This document shows, piece by piece, positions 8,493-18,614 of a stretch of DNA of 64,000 nucleotides. Source of the stretch: Paraburkholderia polaris (GTDB taxonomy: Bacteria; Pseudomonadota; Gammaproteobacteria; Burkholderiales; Burkholderiaceae); assembly GCF_012927345.1 (NCBI RefSeq), contig NZ_JABBGJ010000003.1, forward strand, positions 241,924-305,923, written 5' to 3'. How positions within the stretch are numbered: position 1 is the first letter of the stretch; every line of letters begins with the position of its first letter. The position numbers were made by a program, and so were the translations under genes. The notes under the pieces are model-generated. The model was not told the origin of the DNA. It saw only the letters and a list, made by a program, of their open reading frames with translations, and did no database searches.

Positions 8493-10805
8493 TTGTTTAA
8501 ACCTCATCGCTTTGTTCCAAAGACGGTTATAGCCGCGGCATTCGCCGCGCATGGGCTGGTTGCTCACGCAACGACGCCCTTCGTGGTGCAAGACATCCGG
8601 ATCGAGGGATTGCAACGCGTCGAACCCGGTACCGTGTTCGCGTACTTGCCCATCAAGCAAGGCGACACCTTTAGCGACGACAAGGCTTCTGAAGCCATTC
8701 GCGCGCTGTACGCCACGGGCTTCTTCAACGACGTCAAGATCGCGACCGAAGGCAATGTCGTCATCGTGCAGGTGCTGGAGCGTCCGGCCATCGGCACGAT
8801 CGACTTCGCAGGCATTCACGAGTTCGACAAGGACAACCTGACCAAGGCGCTGCGCGCGGTCGGTTTGTCGCAAGGCCGTTACTACGACAAGGCGCTCGTC
8901 GACAAGGCCGAGCAGGAACTGAAGCGCCAGTATCTGACGCGTGGCTACTATGCCGCCGAAGTCACCACCACGATCACGCCGATCGACCGCAATCGCGTGT
9001 CGGTGCTGTTCTCGGTGGCTGAAGGTCCGAGCGCGAAGATCCGCCAGATCAACTTCATCGGCAACAAGGCGTTCAGCACGGGTACGCTGCGCGACGAAAT
9101 GCAGCTGTCCACGCCGAACTGGTTCTCGTGGTACACAAAGAACGACCTGTACGCGAAAGACAAGCTCACCGGCGACCTCGAAAACGTCCGCTCGTATTAC
9201 CTGAATCGCGGCTACCTCGAGTTCAACATCGAGTCGACCCAGGTCTCGATCACGCCGGACAAGAAGGACATGTACCTGACGGTCACGCTGCACGAAGGCG
9301 AGCCGTACACGATCAATAGCATCAAGCTGGCCGGTAACCTGCTCGACCGCGAGCCGGAGCTGGCCAAGCTCATCAAGATCAAACCGGGTGACCGCTTCTC
9401 GGCTGAAAAGCTGCAAGCCACCACCAAGGCGATTGTCGACAAGCTGGGCGAATACGGTTATGCGTTCGCCACTGTGAACGCGCAGCCGCAGATCGATCAG
9501 GAACACCACAAGGTCGACCTGACGCTGCAAGTGGACCCGAGCCGCCGTGTGTACGTGCGCCGCATCAACGTGGTCGGCAACACGCGTACGCGCGACGAAG
9601 TGGTGCGCCGCGAAATGCGCCAGCTCGAAAGCTCCTGGTTCGATTCGAACCGCCTCGCGCTGTCGAAAGACCGGATCAACCGTCTCGGCTACTTTACCGA
9701 CGTCGACGTGACCACGGTGCCGGTCGAAGGTACGCCGGACCAGGTCGATGTGGACGTCAAGGTGGCCGAAAAGCCGACCGGCGCGATCACGCTGGGCGCG
9801 GGCTTCTCGTCGACCGACAAGGTGGTGCTCTCCGCGGGCGTGTCGCAGGACAACGTGTTCGGTTCGGGCACGAGTCTCTCGGTAAACGTGAATACCGCCA
9901 AAACGTACCGTACCTTGACGGTCACGCAGGTCGACCCGTACTTCACGGTCGACGGCATCAAGCGGATTACCGACGTCTACTACCGTACGTACCAACCGCT
10001 GTACTACTCGACGGATTCGAGCTTCAAGATTGTCACGATTGGTGGTGACCTGAAGTTCGGTATCCCGTTCTCCGAAGTCGACACGGTCTACTTCGGTGCC
10101 GGCCTCGAGCAGAACCAGCTGGATATCGACGCGAACACGCCGGCTTCGTACAAGCAGTATGTGCAGGATTTCGGCCGGGTATCGAACAACGTGCCGCTTA
10201 CGGTGGGCTGGTCGCGCGACGCGCGTGACAGCGCACTGGTGCCGAGCCGCGGTTACTTCACGCAGGCGAACGCCGAATACGGCACGCCGCTTGGCGGCAC
10301 GCAGTACTACAAGGCCGACATCAACGCGCAGTACTATTATTCGTTTGCGCGCGGCTTCGTGCTGGGCTTCAACTTCCAGGGCGGTTACGGTAACGGCATG
10401 GCCGGCAAGCCCTATCCGATTTTCAAGAACTACTACGCCGGTGGTATCGGTTCGGTGCGCGGCTACGAGCCGAGCTCGCTGGGCCCGCGTGACAAAACCA
10501 CGAACGACCCGATCGGTGGTTCCAAACTGCTGGTCGGCAACATCGAGTTGACGTTCCCGTTGCCGGGCACGGGCTACGACCGCACTTTGCGGGTGTTCAC
10601 GTTCCTCGACGCCGGTAACGTCTGGGCAGACGCGAGCGCCGCTGCGAATTCGACGGGCGCGAACGGCTTGCGGTACGGCTATGGTGTCGGTCTTGCGTGG
10701 ATTTCGCCGATCGGCCCGCTCAAGCTCAGCTTGGGCTTCCCGCTCGTGAAGCACACTGGCGACCAATATCAGAAGTTCCAGTTCCAGATTGGGACGGCAT
10801 TCTGA
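8493..10805 (+). CDS. bamA: Outer membrane protein assembly factor BamA
   Basis: Essential beta-barrel insertase of the outer membrane. The TTG start at 8493 opens MFKPHRFVPKTV and a signal peptide ending near AHA-TTPF. Five POTRA domains span about residues 25-420. A 16-strand barrel follows, with the conserved VRGY (in GSVRGYEPSS) in the loop-6 region and a terminal phenylalanine (QIGTAF). The length of 770 residues is standard. No better start lies between TTG and the signal peptide; GGGGA at 8482-8486 supports it. Confidence 0.97.
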   Translation: MFKPHRFVPKTVIAAAFAAHGLVAHATTPFVVQDIRIEGLQRVEPGTVFAYLPIKQGDTFSDDKASEAIRALYATGFFNDVKIATEGNVVIVQVLERPAIGTIDFAGIHEFDKDNLTKALRAVGLSQGRYYDKALVDKAEQELKRQYLTRGYYAAEVTTTITPIDRNRVSVLFSVAEGPSAKIRQINFIGNKAFSTGTLRDEMQLSTPNWFSWYTKNDLYAKDKLTGDLENVRSYYLNRGYLEFNIESTQVSITPDKKDMYLTVTLHEGEPYTINSIKLAGNLLDREPELAKLIKIKPGDRFSAEKLQATTKAIVDKLGEYGYAFATVNAQPQIDQEHHKVDLTLQVDPSRRVYVRRINVVGNTRTRDEVVRREMRQLESSWFDSNRLALSKDRINRLGYFTDVDVTTVPVEGTPDQVDVDVKVAEKPTGAITLGAGFSSTDKVVLSAGVSQDNVFGSGTSLSVNVNTAKTYRTLTVTQVDPYFTVDGIKRITDVYYRTYQPLYYSTDSSFKIVTIGGDLKFGIPFSEVDTVYFGAGLEQNQLDIDANTPASYKQYVQDFGRVSNNVPLTVGWSRDARDSALVPSRGYFTQANAEYGTPLGGTQYYKADINAQYYYSFARGFVLGFNFQGGYGNGMAGKPYPIFKNYYAGGIGSVRGYEPSSLGPRDKTTNDPIGGSKLLVGNIELTFPLPGTGYDRTLRVFTFLDAGNVWADASAAANSTGANGLRYGYGVGLAWISPIGPLKLSLGFPLVKHTGDQYQKFQFQIGTAF

Positions 10806-10864
10806 TCCCGGCCACTACGCGCGGCTCCCGGCGGCGGGCCCGGCCAAACTACAGTATCGAGAGG

Positions 10865-11401
10865 ATGACTTTGCGAACCGGTATGTTTTCGAAACGTGTA
10901 GCGTGCGCGCTGGCGCTGGCAATGACGCTGGGTGTCGGCGTAGCGGGAGCAGCGCACGCGCAGGAAGCCAGGATCGCTGCCGTGAATTCGGACCGTATCC
11001 TGCGTGAATCGGCTGCCGCGAAGGCTGCGCAGGTCAAGCTCGAGGCGGAGTTCGCGAAGCGCGACAAGGATCTGGCCGACATGGCGCAGAAGCTGAAGTC
11101 GATGTCCGACTCGCTCGACAAGAACGGCGCGTCGATGTCGGCCGCCGATCGCGCGCAGAAACAGCGCGATCTTTCGCAGCTGGATACGGACTTCCAGCGC
11201 AAACAACGCGAGTTTCGCGAGGACCTGAACCAGCGCCGCAACGAAGAGCTGGCGGCGGTGCTCGACCGGGCCAACAAGGTGATCAAGCAGATCGCCGAGC
11301 AGCAGCACTACGACCTGATCGTTCAGGAAGCGGTGTACGTGAGTCCGCGCATCGACATCACCGATCAGGTGCTCAAGGCGCTCGCAGCCTCGGGTAACTG
11401 A
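10865..11401 (+). CDS. skp: Periplasmic chaperone Skp/OmpH
   Basis: Trimeric jellyfish-shaped chaperone that carries unfolded outer-membrane proteins to BamA, encoded just upstream. The product has a signal peptide ending AHA-QEARIAAV, then VNSDRILRESAAAKAAQ and a long charged helical region (about residues 50-150) typical of the Skp tentacles. The start is uncertain: ATG at 10865 touches GAGAGG at 10859-10864, while TTG at 10871 lies 6 bases from it and may be the true start. ATG 10883 would also leave a complete signal peptide. Confidence 0.93.
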   Translation: MTLRTGMFSKRVACALALAMTLGVGVAGAAHAQEARIAAVNSDRILRESAAAKAAQVKLEAEFAKRDKDLADMAQKLKSMSDSLDKNGASMSAADRAQKQRDLSQLDTDFQRKQREFREDLNQRRNEELAAVLDRANKVIKQIAEQQHYDLIVQEAVYVSPRIDITDQVLKALAASGN

Positions 11402-11508
11402 GCGCGCACGCCGGGTCGTCGGCCGCCGGGTCGCCCCATGGGGCGGTAGAACTGACAAGTTGGACTGATTTTGCAGCAACCATCTTGGATGGGATCGGAG
11501 TAAGTGCA

Positions 11509-11555
11509 TTGCATGGGACCAGAGTAGTGCGCTAAAGCGCTAACTCCGGTCGACA
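11509..11555 (+). repeat. Leader hairpin repeat, copy 1 (upstream of lpxD)
   Basis: TTGCATGGGACC starts a stem-loop: GACCAGAGT pairs with ACTCCGGTC (one A-C mismatch) around an inner GCGC-TAAA-GCGC. It is nearly identical to copy 2, four bases downstream. A left-arm-only relic (GATGGGATCGGAGTAAGTGC) lies at 11489-11508. Copy 1 is followed by copy 2 rather than a start codon. Confidence 0.8.
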
Positions 11556-11558
11556 GCG

Positions 11559-11604
11559 TTGCATGGGACCGGAGTAAGCGCTAAAGCGCTAACTCTGGTC
11601 GACA
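11559..11604 (+). repeat. Leader hairpin repeat, copy 2 (before lpxD ribosome-binding site)
   Basis: Same element: left arm GACCGGAGT, inner GCGC-TAAA-GCGC, right arm ACTCTGGTC, then CGACA and the GGAG that serves lpxD. The arms pair fully if one G-U is allowed. The element ends right at the ribosome-binding site, so it would form a hairpin at the 5' side of the initiation region. Confidence 0.85.
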
Positions 11605-11621
11605 CAGGAGACAGGATAGGC

Positions 11622-12725
11622 ATGGCATTTACGCTCGAGGACATCGTCCAACGGTTCGGCGGTGAAGTAGTTGGAGAGGGTTCGCAGCGCGTCGGCAGTC
11701 TGGCGCCGCTCGACCAGGCAGGCCCGGACCAGCTGGCGTTCCTCGCCAATCCGAAGTACCTGTCGCAGGTCGAGACGACTCGCGCGGGCGCGGTGTTGAT
11801 CAACGCCGATGACCTCGCGAAGCTCAGTTCTCTTGACGGCCGTAACTTCATCGTCACGCCGAATCCCTACGCTTACTTCGCGCGCGTCGCGCAGACTTTC
11901 ATCGACATGGCAGCGCCCAAGGCCGTGCCCGGCGTGCACCCGAGCGCGACGATCGACCCGTCGGCGCAGATTGCGCCGAGCGCGGTGATCGGCCCCCACG
12001 TCACGGTGGAAGCGGGTGCGGTGATCGGCGAAAACGTGCGTTTGGATGCCAACGTGGTGATCGGCCGGGGCACGCGGATCGGCGCGGGCTCGCACCTGTA
12101 TCCGAATGTCGCGGTGTACTACGGATGCAAGCTCGGCGAGCGCGTGATCGTGCACGCGGGGGCGGTGATCGGTTCGGACGGTTTTGGCTTCGCGCCGGAT
12201 TTCGTGGGCGAAGGCGATGCGCGTACCGGCAGCTGGGTGAAAATTCCCCAGGTAGGCGGTGTGTCGATCGCGGCAGACGTCGAAATCGGCGCGAACACTA
12301 CCATCGACCGTGGCGCTATGGCCGACACGATTATCGAAGAGTGCGTGAAAATCGACAATCTCGTGCAGATCGGCCACAACTGCAAGGTCGGCGCTTACAC
12401 GGTGATCGCCGGCTGCGCGGGTATTGCGGGCAGCACGACGATCGGCCGTCATTGCATGATCGGCGGCGCGGTTGGGATCGCCGGGCACGTCACGCTGGCT
12501 GATTATGTGATCGTCACGGCGAAGTCGGGCGTCTCGAAGTCCTTGCTGAAGCCCGGCATCTACACCAGTGCGTTCCCGGCTGTGAACCATGCCGACTGGA
12601 ACAAGAGCGCCGCTTTGCTGCGTAATATCGACAAACTTCGCGACCGTATCAAGGCGCTCGAAAATGCCGCTTCGGCAGGCCAGCCAGCCAACGCAGCAAG
12701 CAATTCCGCAGGCGACAACGCCTGA
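11622..12725 (+). CDS. lpxD: UDP-3-O-(3-hydroxyacyl)glucosamine N-acyltransferase
   Basis: Third step of lipid A synthesis: transfers a hydroxyacyl chain from ACP to the amino group of UDP-3-O-acylglucosamine. The 367 residues have an N-terminal uridine-binding domain (about 1-100), then a left-handed beta helix of hexapeptide repeats. The catalytic His is in [10 protein letters not shown], and SGVSKSL precedes the C-terminal helix. The ATG at 11622 follows GGAG; in-frame codons upstream fall inside the hairpin repeat and are not coding. Confidence 0.97.
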   Translation: MAFTLEDIVQRFGGEVVGEGSQRVGSLAPLDQAGPDQLAFLANPKYLSQVETTRAGAVLINADDLAKLSSLDGRNFIVTPNPYAYFARVAQTFIDMAAPKAVPGVHPSATIDPSAQIAPSAVIGPHVTVEAGAVIGENVRLDANVVIGRGTRIGAGSHLYPNVAVYYGCKLGERVIVHAGAVIGSDGFGFAPDFVGEGDARTGSWVKIPQVGGVSIAADVEIGANTTIDRGAMADTIIEECVKIDNLVQIGHNCKVGAYTVIAGCAGIAGSTTIGRHCMIGGAVGIAGHVTLADYVIVTAKSGVSKSLLKPGIYTSAFPAVNHADWNKSAALLRNIDKLRDRIKALENAASAGQPANAASNSAGDNA

Positions 12726-12945
12726 GATATCACGCCGACCCGAGGGTCAACCCGCAGAACAATCTGCGGGGCAACCTGCTGGCACCGCGTAAAATGGCGG
12801 GCAAGCATCAGGAAGCAAAGTCGGTTGCCGTGACCGGGTGGCATGGCCGCCGGGTCTCGGCAAGCGCCGGCAGCACGCGTTACCAACCCACCTGCACCAG
12901 CATCCGCAGTCATCATCGCGCAGTTAATGCGTGAGTAGAAACACC

Positions 12946-13410
12946 ATGAGCACCGAAAAAATCAATCTCGACATTCATAAGATTCTCACGCTGCTGCCAC
13001 ATCGTTACCCGATCCTGCTGGTCGACCGGGTGCTCGAACTCGAGCCGCATAAGTGCATCAAAGCGTTGAAGAACGTGTCGATCAATGAGCCGTATTTCCA
13101 GGGTCACTTTCCGACCCGTCCGGTGATGCCCGGCGTGCTGATCCTCGAAGCGCTCGCGCAAACGGCGGCCCTGCTGACGTTTTCGGAAGAGCCGAGCGAT
13201 CCGTCGAACACGCTGTATCTGTTCGTGGGCATCGACAATGCGCGTTTCAAGCGCGTGGTGGAACCGGGCGATCAGCTGATCCTGAACTGCACGTTCGAGC
13301 GTCATATGCGCGGCATCTGGAAGTTCAAGGCGCGCGCCGAAGTGGATGGTGTCGTGGCGGCGGAAGCCGACCTGATGTGCGCGGTGCGGCACACGGACAA
13401 AGACGCTTAA
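12946..13410 (+). CDS. fabZ: 3-hydroxyacyl-ACP dehydratase FabZ
   Basis: Hotdog-fold dehydratase of fatty-acid elongation, supplying acyl-ACP to both membranes and lipid A. The 154-residue product has [14 protein letters not shown] near residue 15 and the catalytic [20 protein letters not shown] segment, with its His and the Glu of LILEA. ATG 12946 is preferred over the in-frame GTG at 12931, since family proteins begin about 10 residues before the LPHRYP motif. It lies between lpxD and lpxA, as in most proteobacteria. Confidence 0.97.
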   Translation: MSTEKINLDIHKILTLLPHRYPILLVDRVLELEPHKCIKALKNVSINEPYFQGHFPTRPVMPGVLILEALAQTAALLTFSEEPSDPSNTLYLFVGIDNARFKRVVEPGDQLILNCTFERHMRGIWKFKARAEVDGVVAAEADLMCAVRHTDKDA

Positions 13411-13505
13411 AGACCGGTGTCCGGGCAGTCAGCGGCTTATCCTGAGTCCTGCAAGCTCCGGCTACGTCCATCCAGACAACGCAACAGAATCAGAAGCGAG
13501 GACGC

Positions 13506-14294
13506 ATGAGCAGGATTCATCCCACTGCGATCGTCGAACCGGGCGCGCAACTCGACGAATCCGTCGAAATCGGACCGTATGCCGTCATCGGCGCACACGT
13601 GACGATCGGCGCACGGACCACGGTCGGTTCGCACAGCGTGATCGAAGGTCACACCACGATCGGCGAAGACAACCGGATCGGCCACTACGCATCGGTTGGC
13701 GGCCGTCCGCAGGACATGAAGTACAAGGACGAGCCGACCCGGCTCGTGATCGGCAATCGCAATACGATCCGTGAATTCACCACGATCCACACCGGCACGG
13801 TGCAAGATACGGGCGTCACCACGCTGGGTGAAGATAACTGGATCATGGCCTACGTGCACATTGGGCACGACTGCCACGTCGGCAACAACGTCATCCTGTC
13901 GAGCAATGCGCAGATGGCCGGCCACGTGACCATCGGCGACTACGCGATCATTGGGGGCATGTCGGGCGTGCATCAGTTCGTGCGCATCGGCGCGCATTCG
14001 ATGCTGGGCGGCGCGTCGGCGCTCGTGCAGGACGTCCCGCCGTTCGTGATCGCGGCCGGCAACAAGGCCGAGCCTCACGGTATCAACGTCGAAGGTCTGC
14101 GCCGCCGCGGTTTCTCCGCGGACGCGATCTCGGCGCTGCGCTCGGCGTACCGCTTGCTGTACAAGAACAGCCTGTCGCTCGAAGAAGCGAAGGTGCAGTT
14201 GCGCGAACTCGCGTCCGCGGGTGGCGATGGCGATGCACCGGTACAAACGCTGCTCGCGTTTGTCGAAGCGTCGCAACGCGGCATCATCCGCTAA
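13506..14294 (+). CDS. lpxA: UDP-N-acetylglucosamine acyltransferase
   Basis: First step of lipid A synthesis. It is a trimer with a left-handed beta helix built from hexapeptide repeats, visible from residue 5 ([17 protein letters not shown]) onward. The catalytic His lies in [15 protein letters not shown], and [19 protein letters not shown] follows. The C-terminal helical part (about residues 195-262) is intact, and 262 residues is the family length. It is followed by lpxB after 3 bases. Confidence 0.97.
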   Translation: MSRIHPTAIVEPGAQLDESVEIGPYAVIGAHVTIGARTTVGSHSVIEGHTTIGEDNRIGHYASVGGRPQDMKYKDEPTRLVIGNRNTIREFTTIHTGTVQDTGVTTLGEDNWIMAYVHIGHDCHVGNNVILSSNAQMAGHVTIGDYAIIGGMSGVHQFVRIGAHSMLGGASALVQDVPPFVIAAGNKAEPHGINVEGLRRRGFSADAISALRSAYRLLYKNSLSLEEAKVQLRELASAGGDGDAPVQTLLAFVEASQRGIIR

Positions 14295-14297
14295 CCG

Positions 14298-15467
14298 ATG
14301 GCATTGCAACCGAGTCCGCTGCGCGTCGCGATGGTGGCTGGCGAGCCGTCCGGCGACCTGCTGGCGGCGTCGCTGCTCGACGGCCTCGCGAGCCGTCTGC
14401 CCGCCGGTACCCAGTATTACGGGATCGGCGGCCCACGCATGATCGCCACGGGCTTCGACGCCCACTGGCCGATGGAAAAGCTGACGGTGCGCGGCTATGT
14501 CGAAGCATTGCGGCATATTCCCGAGATCCTCGGCATCCGCAACGAACTGAAGCGCCAACTGCTGGCTGAGCCGCCGTCGGTGTTCATCGGCGTGGATGCG
14601 CCCGATTTCAACTTCGGCCTCGAGCATCCGTTGCGCGAAGCGGGCATTCCGACCATTCACTTCGTCTGTCCGTCCATCTGGGCGTGGCGGGGCGGGCGCA
14701 TCAAGAAGATCGCCAAGGCGGTCGACCACATGCTGTGCGTGTTCCCGTTCGAAACGGCGTTGCTGGAAAAGGCAGGCGTCGCGGCGTCCTACGTGGGCCA
14801 TCCGCTCGCTGACGAGATCCCGATCGAACCCGATACGCTTGGTGCGCGCCGCACACTCGGCCTCGCTGAAAGCGGTCCGATCATCGCGGTGCTGCCGGGC
14901 AGCCGGCGCTCTGAGATCGATCTGATCGGTCCGACGTTCTTTGCCGCGATGGAGATGATGCAGCACCAAGAGCCTGGTTTGCGTTTCGTGATGCCGGCGG
15001 CCACGCCCGCGCTGCGCGAAATGCTGCGGCCGCTGGTCGATGCGCATCCGGGTCTCGCGCTGACCATCACCGACGGCCAGTCGCAACTCGCGATGACGGC
15101 GGCCGATGCGATTCTCGTCAAGAGCGGCACGGTGACGCTGGAAGCCGCGCTGCTGAAAAAACCCATGGTCATCTCGTACAAGGTGCCTTGGCTGACCGGC
15201 CAGATCATGCGCCGCCAAGGCTATCTGCCATACGTCGGCTTGCCGAACATCCTGGCGGGGCGTTTCGTCGTGCCCGAAATTCTGCAGCACTTCGCCACGC
15301 CGCAGGCGCTCGCCGAGGCCACGCTGAAACAGTTGCGCGACGAGACCAACCGGCGCACGCTGACGGAAATCTTCACGGAGATGCATCACGTACTGAAGCA
15401 GAACACCGCGCAGCGTGCGGCGGAAGTCGTGGCGAGCGTCATCGAAAAGCGGAAGGCGCGGCCGTGA
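14298..15467 (+). CDS. lpxB: Lipid-A-disaccharide synthase
   Basis: Peripheral-membrane GT19 glycosyltransferase joining UDP-diacylglucosamine and lipid X. It has the N-terminal [11 protein letters not shown] motif near residue 15, [13 protein letters not shown] near residue 128, and [10 protein letters not shown] in the nucleotide-binding half. Its 389 residues are full length. The stop TGA overlaps the GTG start of rnhB (GTGA), so translation is coupled. Confidence 0.97.
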   Translation: MALQPSPLRVAMVAGEPSGDLLAASLLDGLASRLPAGTQYYGIGGPRMIATGFDAHWPMEKLTVRGYVEALRHIPEILGIRNELKRQLLAEPPSVFIGVDAPDFNFGLEHPLREAGIPTIHFVCPSIWAWRGGRIKKIAKAVDHMLCVFPFETALLEKAGVAASYVGHPLADEIPIEPDTLGARRTLGLAESGPIIAVLPGSRRSEIDLIGPTFFAAMEMMQHQEPGLRFVMPAATPALREMLRPLVDAHPGLALTITDGQSQLAMTAADAILVKSGTVTLEAALLKKPMVISYKVPWLTGQIMRRQGYLPYVGLPNILAGRFVVPEILQHFATPQALAEATLKQLRDETNRRTLTEIFTEMHHVLKQNTAQRAAEVVASVIEKRKARP

Positions 15468-16243
15468 CCACGGCACCCGTCCCACGCCGCAAGGCTGCGA
15501 CCGGTGCAGGCGCGGCGGCGCGGCAGGTCGGTCTGGACTTCGAAACGCCGGATGACATCGTCTGCGGCGTCGATGAAGCCGGACGCGGCCCGTTGGCCGG
15601 CCCGGTGGTCGCTGCGGCCGTGATTTTCGACCCTTCGAAGCCGATGATTCGCGGCCTTGACGATTCGAAAGCGCTCACCGCCAAAAAGCGCGACGAACTG
15701 TACGACAAGATCGTCGACCGGGCATTGGCTTACTGCATCGCGTCGGCTACCGTCGAAGAAATCGATACGCTGAACATCCTGCACGCCACCATGCTGGCGA
15801 TGAAGCGGGCGGTCGAAGGCCTCTCAGTCGTACCGACGCTCGTGAAAATCGACGGTAACCGCTGCCCGACGCTGAGCATTCGCAGCGAGGCAATAATCGG
15901 CGGCGATGCGCTGGTCAAGAGCATTTCCGCGGCGTCGATTCTCGCCAAGGTCACGCGCGACCGGATGCTGCTCGAATTGCATCAAACCTATCCGGTCTAC
16001 GGTTTTAACGCGCATGCTGGCTATGGCACGCCGCAGCATCTCGCGGCGCTGCGCGAACATGGGCCCTGCGAGCATCATCGGCGCTCGTTCGCGCCGGTGC
16101 GTGAAGCGCATCAGCGTTTCGGCACAGGCTCGAAGCAGCTCCCGGTGGGCGACGTGATCGTTGTGTCGGGAATGCTCACCGACGCCATGCTCACCGACGC
16201 CATGCTCGACGACGACGCCTTCGGCGAACGCAGCGGCGCCTGA
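15464..16243 (+). CDS. rnhB: Ribonuclease HII
   Basis: Cleaves RNA in RNA-DNA hybrids and single ribonucleotides in DNA. The active-site signature [15 protein letters not shown] is near residue 34, with [16 protein letters not shown] and [13 protein letters not shown] further on. The GTG at 15464 overlaps the lpxB stop. At 259 residues it is longer than E. coli RnhB (198): the excess is a 25-residue N-terminal extension and a C-terminal tail that contains a small tandem repeat. Confidence 0.95.
   Translation: MTTAPVPRRKAATGAGAAARQVGLDFETPDDIVCGVDEAGRGPLAGPVVAAAVIFDPSKPMIRGLDDSKALTAKKRDELYDKIVDRALAYCIASATVEEIDTLNILHATMLAMKRAVEGLSVVPTLVKIDGNRCPTLSIRSEAIIGGDALVKSISAASILAKVTRDRMLLELHQTYPVYGFNAHAGYGTPQHLAALREHGPCEHHRRSFAPVREAHQRFGTGSKQLPVGDVIVVSGMLTDAMLTDAMLDDDAFGERSGA
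16172..16201 (+). repeat. In-frame 15-bp tandem duplication in the rnhB tail
   Basis: ATGCTCACCGACGCC occurs twice in direct succession, followed by a related ATGCTCGACGACGAC. It encodes [15 protein letters not shown], outside the conserved RNase HII fold. It looks like a replication-slippage expansion. Confidence 0.9.
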
Positions 16244-16304
16244 GCGCCATGCTTGGCCTCGCGCATCGCCCACTCTTTCCTCATTCTCACTGTGTTCGCT
16301 GCCT

Positions 16305-17087
16305 GTGAAAGCCATCACCTCGCGGGACAATCCGCTCTACAAGCGCCTTAAGGCACTGGCCGGCTCAACGCATCAGCAGCGCCGCAGCGGCCACGCACTG
16401 CTCGAAGGCTTCCATCTCGCGAGCGCGTATCTCGACGTCGCCGGGCAGCCGGAAATGTGCATCGTCACCGAGGGTGCACTGCGTCACGACGAAGCGCAGG
16501 CCATCGTCTCGCGCATCGACGAGCACCGCATTGTCACGCTGCCTGATGCGTTGTTTGGCCAGTTGTCGAACGTCGTGCACGGTGTTGGGATTCTCCTGCT
16601 GGTCGAAAAACTCGATACGCCGCTGCCGGAGAAGGTCGGAGAAACCTGTCTCGTGCTCGATGGCGTGCAGGACGCCGGCAACGTCGGTTCGATTCTGCGC
16701 AGCGCGGCGGCCGCCGGCATTCAGCAGGTGTTTTGCGCGCCGGGCACCGCGTACGCATGGTCGTCGAAGGTACTGCGCTCGGGCATGGGCGCGCATTTTC
16801 TGCTGCAAATCCACGAGGATGTCGAGGCGCAGGTATTGATCCAGCGCCTCGCGGTGCCCGTCGTCATTACGGATTCGCACGGTGCCGAAGCGATCTACGA
16901 CTGCGATCTGAGCGGACCGCTTGCGTGGGTGTTCGGCAACGAAGGAGCGGGCGTATCGCAGACGTGGCGCGATGCGGTGTCGTTGCGGGTGACGATTCCG
17001 CAGCCGGGTGGCATGGAGTCGCTCAATGTGGCGGCTGCGGCGGCGGTTTGCGTGTTCGAGCAGTGTCGACAGCAGCGCCGCGGGTGA
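16305..17087 (+). CDS. SpoU/TrmH-family RNA 2'-O-methyltransferase
   Basis: SPOUT-fold methyltransferase using S-adenosylmethionine on rRNA or tRNA ribose. The N-terminal substrate-binding part (about residues 1-90) begins VKAITSRDNPLYKRLKAL. The three SpoU motifs follow: NVGSILRSAAAAG, WVFGNEGAGVS and PQPGGMESLNVAAAAAV, which form the knotted cofactor site. The GTG start at 16305 fits homologues; upstream in-frame residues do not. It follows rnhB by 61 bases. The exact target (RlmB-like or TsnR-like) cannot be fixed from sequence. Confidence 0.92.
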   Translation: MKAITSRDNPLYKRLKALAGSTHQQRRSGHALLEGFHLASAYLDVAGQPEMCIVTEGALRHDEAQAIVSRIDEHRIVTLPDALFGQLSNVVHGVGILLLVEKLDTPLPEKVGETCLVLDGVQDAGNVGSILRSAAAAGIQQVFCAPGTAYAWSSKVLRSGMGAHFLLQIHEDVEAQVLIQRLAVPVVITDSHGAEAIYDCDLSGPLAWVFGNEGAGVSQTWRDAVSLRVTIPQPGGMESLNVAAAAAVCVFEQCRQQRRG

Positions 17088-17132
17088 GGCGCGGTACTGA
17101 GTAACCCGCGCCAGCGCCAGGCTACATTGACC

Positions 17133-17174
17133 GGCGTGCGGCGTGCGGCGTGCGGCGTGCGGCGTGCGGTGTGC
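17133..17174. repeat. Tandem heptamer repeat (GGCGTGC)n
   Basis: Five perfect GGCGTGC units and one GGTGTGC unit lie in a row between two convergent genes. It is a simple-sequence tract that probably varies in copy number, with no evident promoter role. Confidence 0.9.
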
Positions 17175-17259
17175 GTCACACCAGCGCACCAGCGTGCGGC
17201 GTAGCCAGGCAACTCCGCCGCCGCGTGCTGAGCGCGCGCGATGCGCGGCGAGGCCGCGC

Positions 17260-18075
17260 TCAGTAAGCCGGCCGGTCCAGCTTGATCTCCTGCAGGATCG
17301 TCGTCGCGATCTCTTCGATTGACTTATGCGTCGACGACAACCACTTGACTCCTTCGCGCCGCATCATCGCTTCGGCCTCATTGATCTCGTAACGGCAATT
17401 TTCCGGCGCGGCGTACTTGCTGCCCGGCCGGCGCTCGTTACGGATCTCCGACAGCCGCTGCGGATCGATCGACAAGCCAAACATTTTCTGCCGATGCGCC
17501 AATAGCGGCGTAGGCAGCTTGCCACGCTCGAAGTCTTCCGGAATCAGCGGATAGTTGGCTGCTTTCACACCGTACTGCATCGCCAGATACAGACTCGTTG
17601 GCGTTTTGCCGCTGCGCGACACGCCCACCAGAATCACGTCGGCATCGGCCAGATTGCGGTTCGATTGACCGTCGTCGTGCGCGAGCGAGAAGTTGATCGC
17701 CTCGATCCGGTTCTTGTATTCCTCGGTATCGGCGTTCTGGTGGCCGCGGCCCATCGCGTGGCTCGACTTGAGCTCCAGTTCCTGTTCGAGCGGCTCGACG
17801 AAGGTCTGGAACATGTCCAGCACGAGCGCATTCGAGCCTTTGACGATCTGATTCGACGCGCTGTCCACCAGCGTTGTGAAGACGATCGGACGGCGGCCAT
17901 CCTGCTGGATCGCTTCGTTGATCTTTTCCAGCGTGGCGTACGCTTTGTCCGTCGAGTCGACGAAGGGCACGCGAACCAGGCGGAATTTCTGGTCGAACTG
18001 GGAGAGGATCGAATGCGCGAAGGTTTCGGCAGTGATCCCGGTACCGTCGGAGACGATGAATACGGTGGGCGGCAT
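17260..18075 (-). CDS. ppsR: PEP synthase regulatory protein (kinase/pyrophosphorylase, DUF299)
   Basis: Bifunctional regulator that inactivates PEP synthase by ADP-dependent phosphorylation of a threonine and reactivates it by phosphorolysis. The 271-residue product starts MPPTVFIVSDGTGITAE, typical of the family, and has a P-loop VGVSRSGKTPTSLYLA near residue 150. The frame is open further upstream, but homology begins at the ATG at 18073-18075. It is divergent from its target ppsA. Confidence 0.95.
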   Translation of the reverse strand: MPPTVFIVSDGTGITAETFAHSILSQFDQKFRLVRVPFVDSTDKAYATLEKINEAIQQDGRRPIVFTTLVDSASNQIVKGSNALVLDMFQTFVEPLEQELELKSSHAMGRGHQNADTEEYKNRIEAINFSLAHDDGQSNRNLADADVILVGVSRSGKTPTSLYLAMQYGVKAANYPLIPEDFERGKLPTPLLAHRQKMFGLSIDPQRLSEIRNERRPGSKYAAPENCRYEINEAEAMMRREGVKWLSSTHKSIEEIATTILQEIKLDRPAY

Positions 18076-18614
18076 CAGTGGGACTGGGGAACGTGAGCGG
18101 AAAAAAGCGCTCGAATGAAACATCGCTGGATTGGCGTCGCTGCGCGGTGGCTAACCGGAAATTGCAGCGGCGTCATTTCAGCGCGCCGTGGGCACCGCAA
18201 CTGCGCCCGGATGGCGGTGGGGGCTCGCCAAAGCCCGTCAGCCGGTCCGGGGCGCGATTCGAGGCGCAATTCTCGTCCGACTGTCACATTTTGAGAGTCG
18301 GCACGGTAGAATAGCGGCAACCTGTTGGATAAGCAATTGCAGGCGATTGGCGTCTAACTCACCCCGAACGGTCGGTCAACGCCACGCTTTCAGCCGGTAA
18401 CTTGCGGCAAAATAGAGCAATAGGATGGATCGATCGGTAATTTCGTCCATCCGCTTTCTACGTCGTGCATCTGGCGCTTTGTGGCGATTCCGGCCATTTG
18501 CAGCGATTGCTTCTCCAACAGGTTGTGCAAGACGCGAGGTCACGCTTCCAATGGGCGTCTCGCGTTCAAGCCCACTTGCACAGCCGTGAATTTCTTTCAC
18601 ACTTAGGGGCTTGT
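18076..18614. other. Divergent ppsR-ppsA regulatory region
   Basis: A 539-base gap with no credible gene; the short frames here show no recognisable domain. It must hold promoters for both genes. AT-rich spots occur at 18280-18312 (CTGTCACATT, TAGAAT) and 18402-18426, but no pair with proper spacing was found. Confidence 0.5.

Noticed and set aside
11487..11604. The lpxD leader repeats as an intrinsic terminator
   Set aside because: The stems are long, but no T tract follows, and a copy sits directly at a ribosome-binding site both here and at etfA. A leader element fits better.
17133..17174. Possible CRISPR array
   Set aside because: Units are 7 bases long and directly abutting, with no spacers. 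It is a simple tandem repeat.
18281..18312. A promoter for ppsA built from CTGTCA and TAGAAT
   Set aside because: The spacing is 20 bases from CTGTCA and 10 bases from the nearer TTGAGA, neither acceptable, so no promoter is called.
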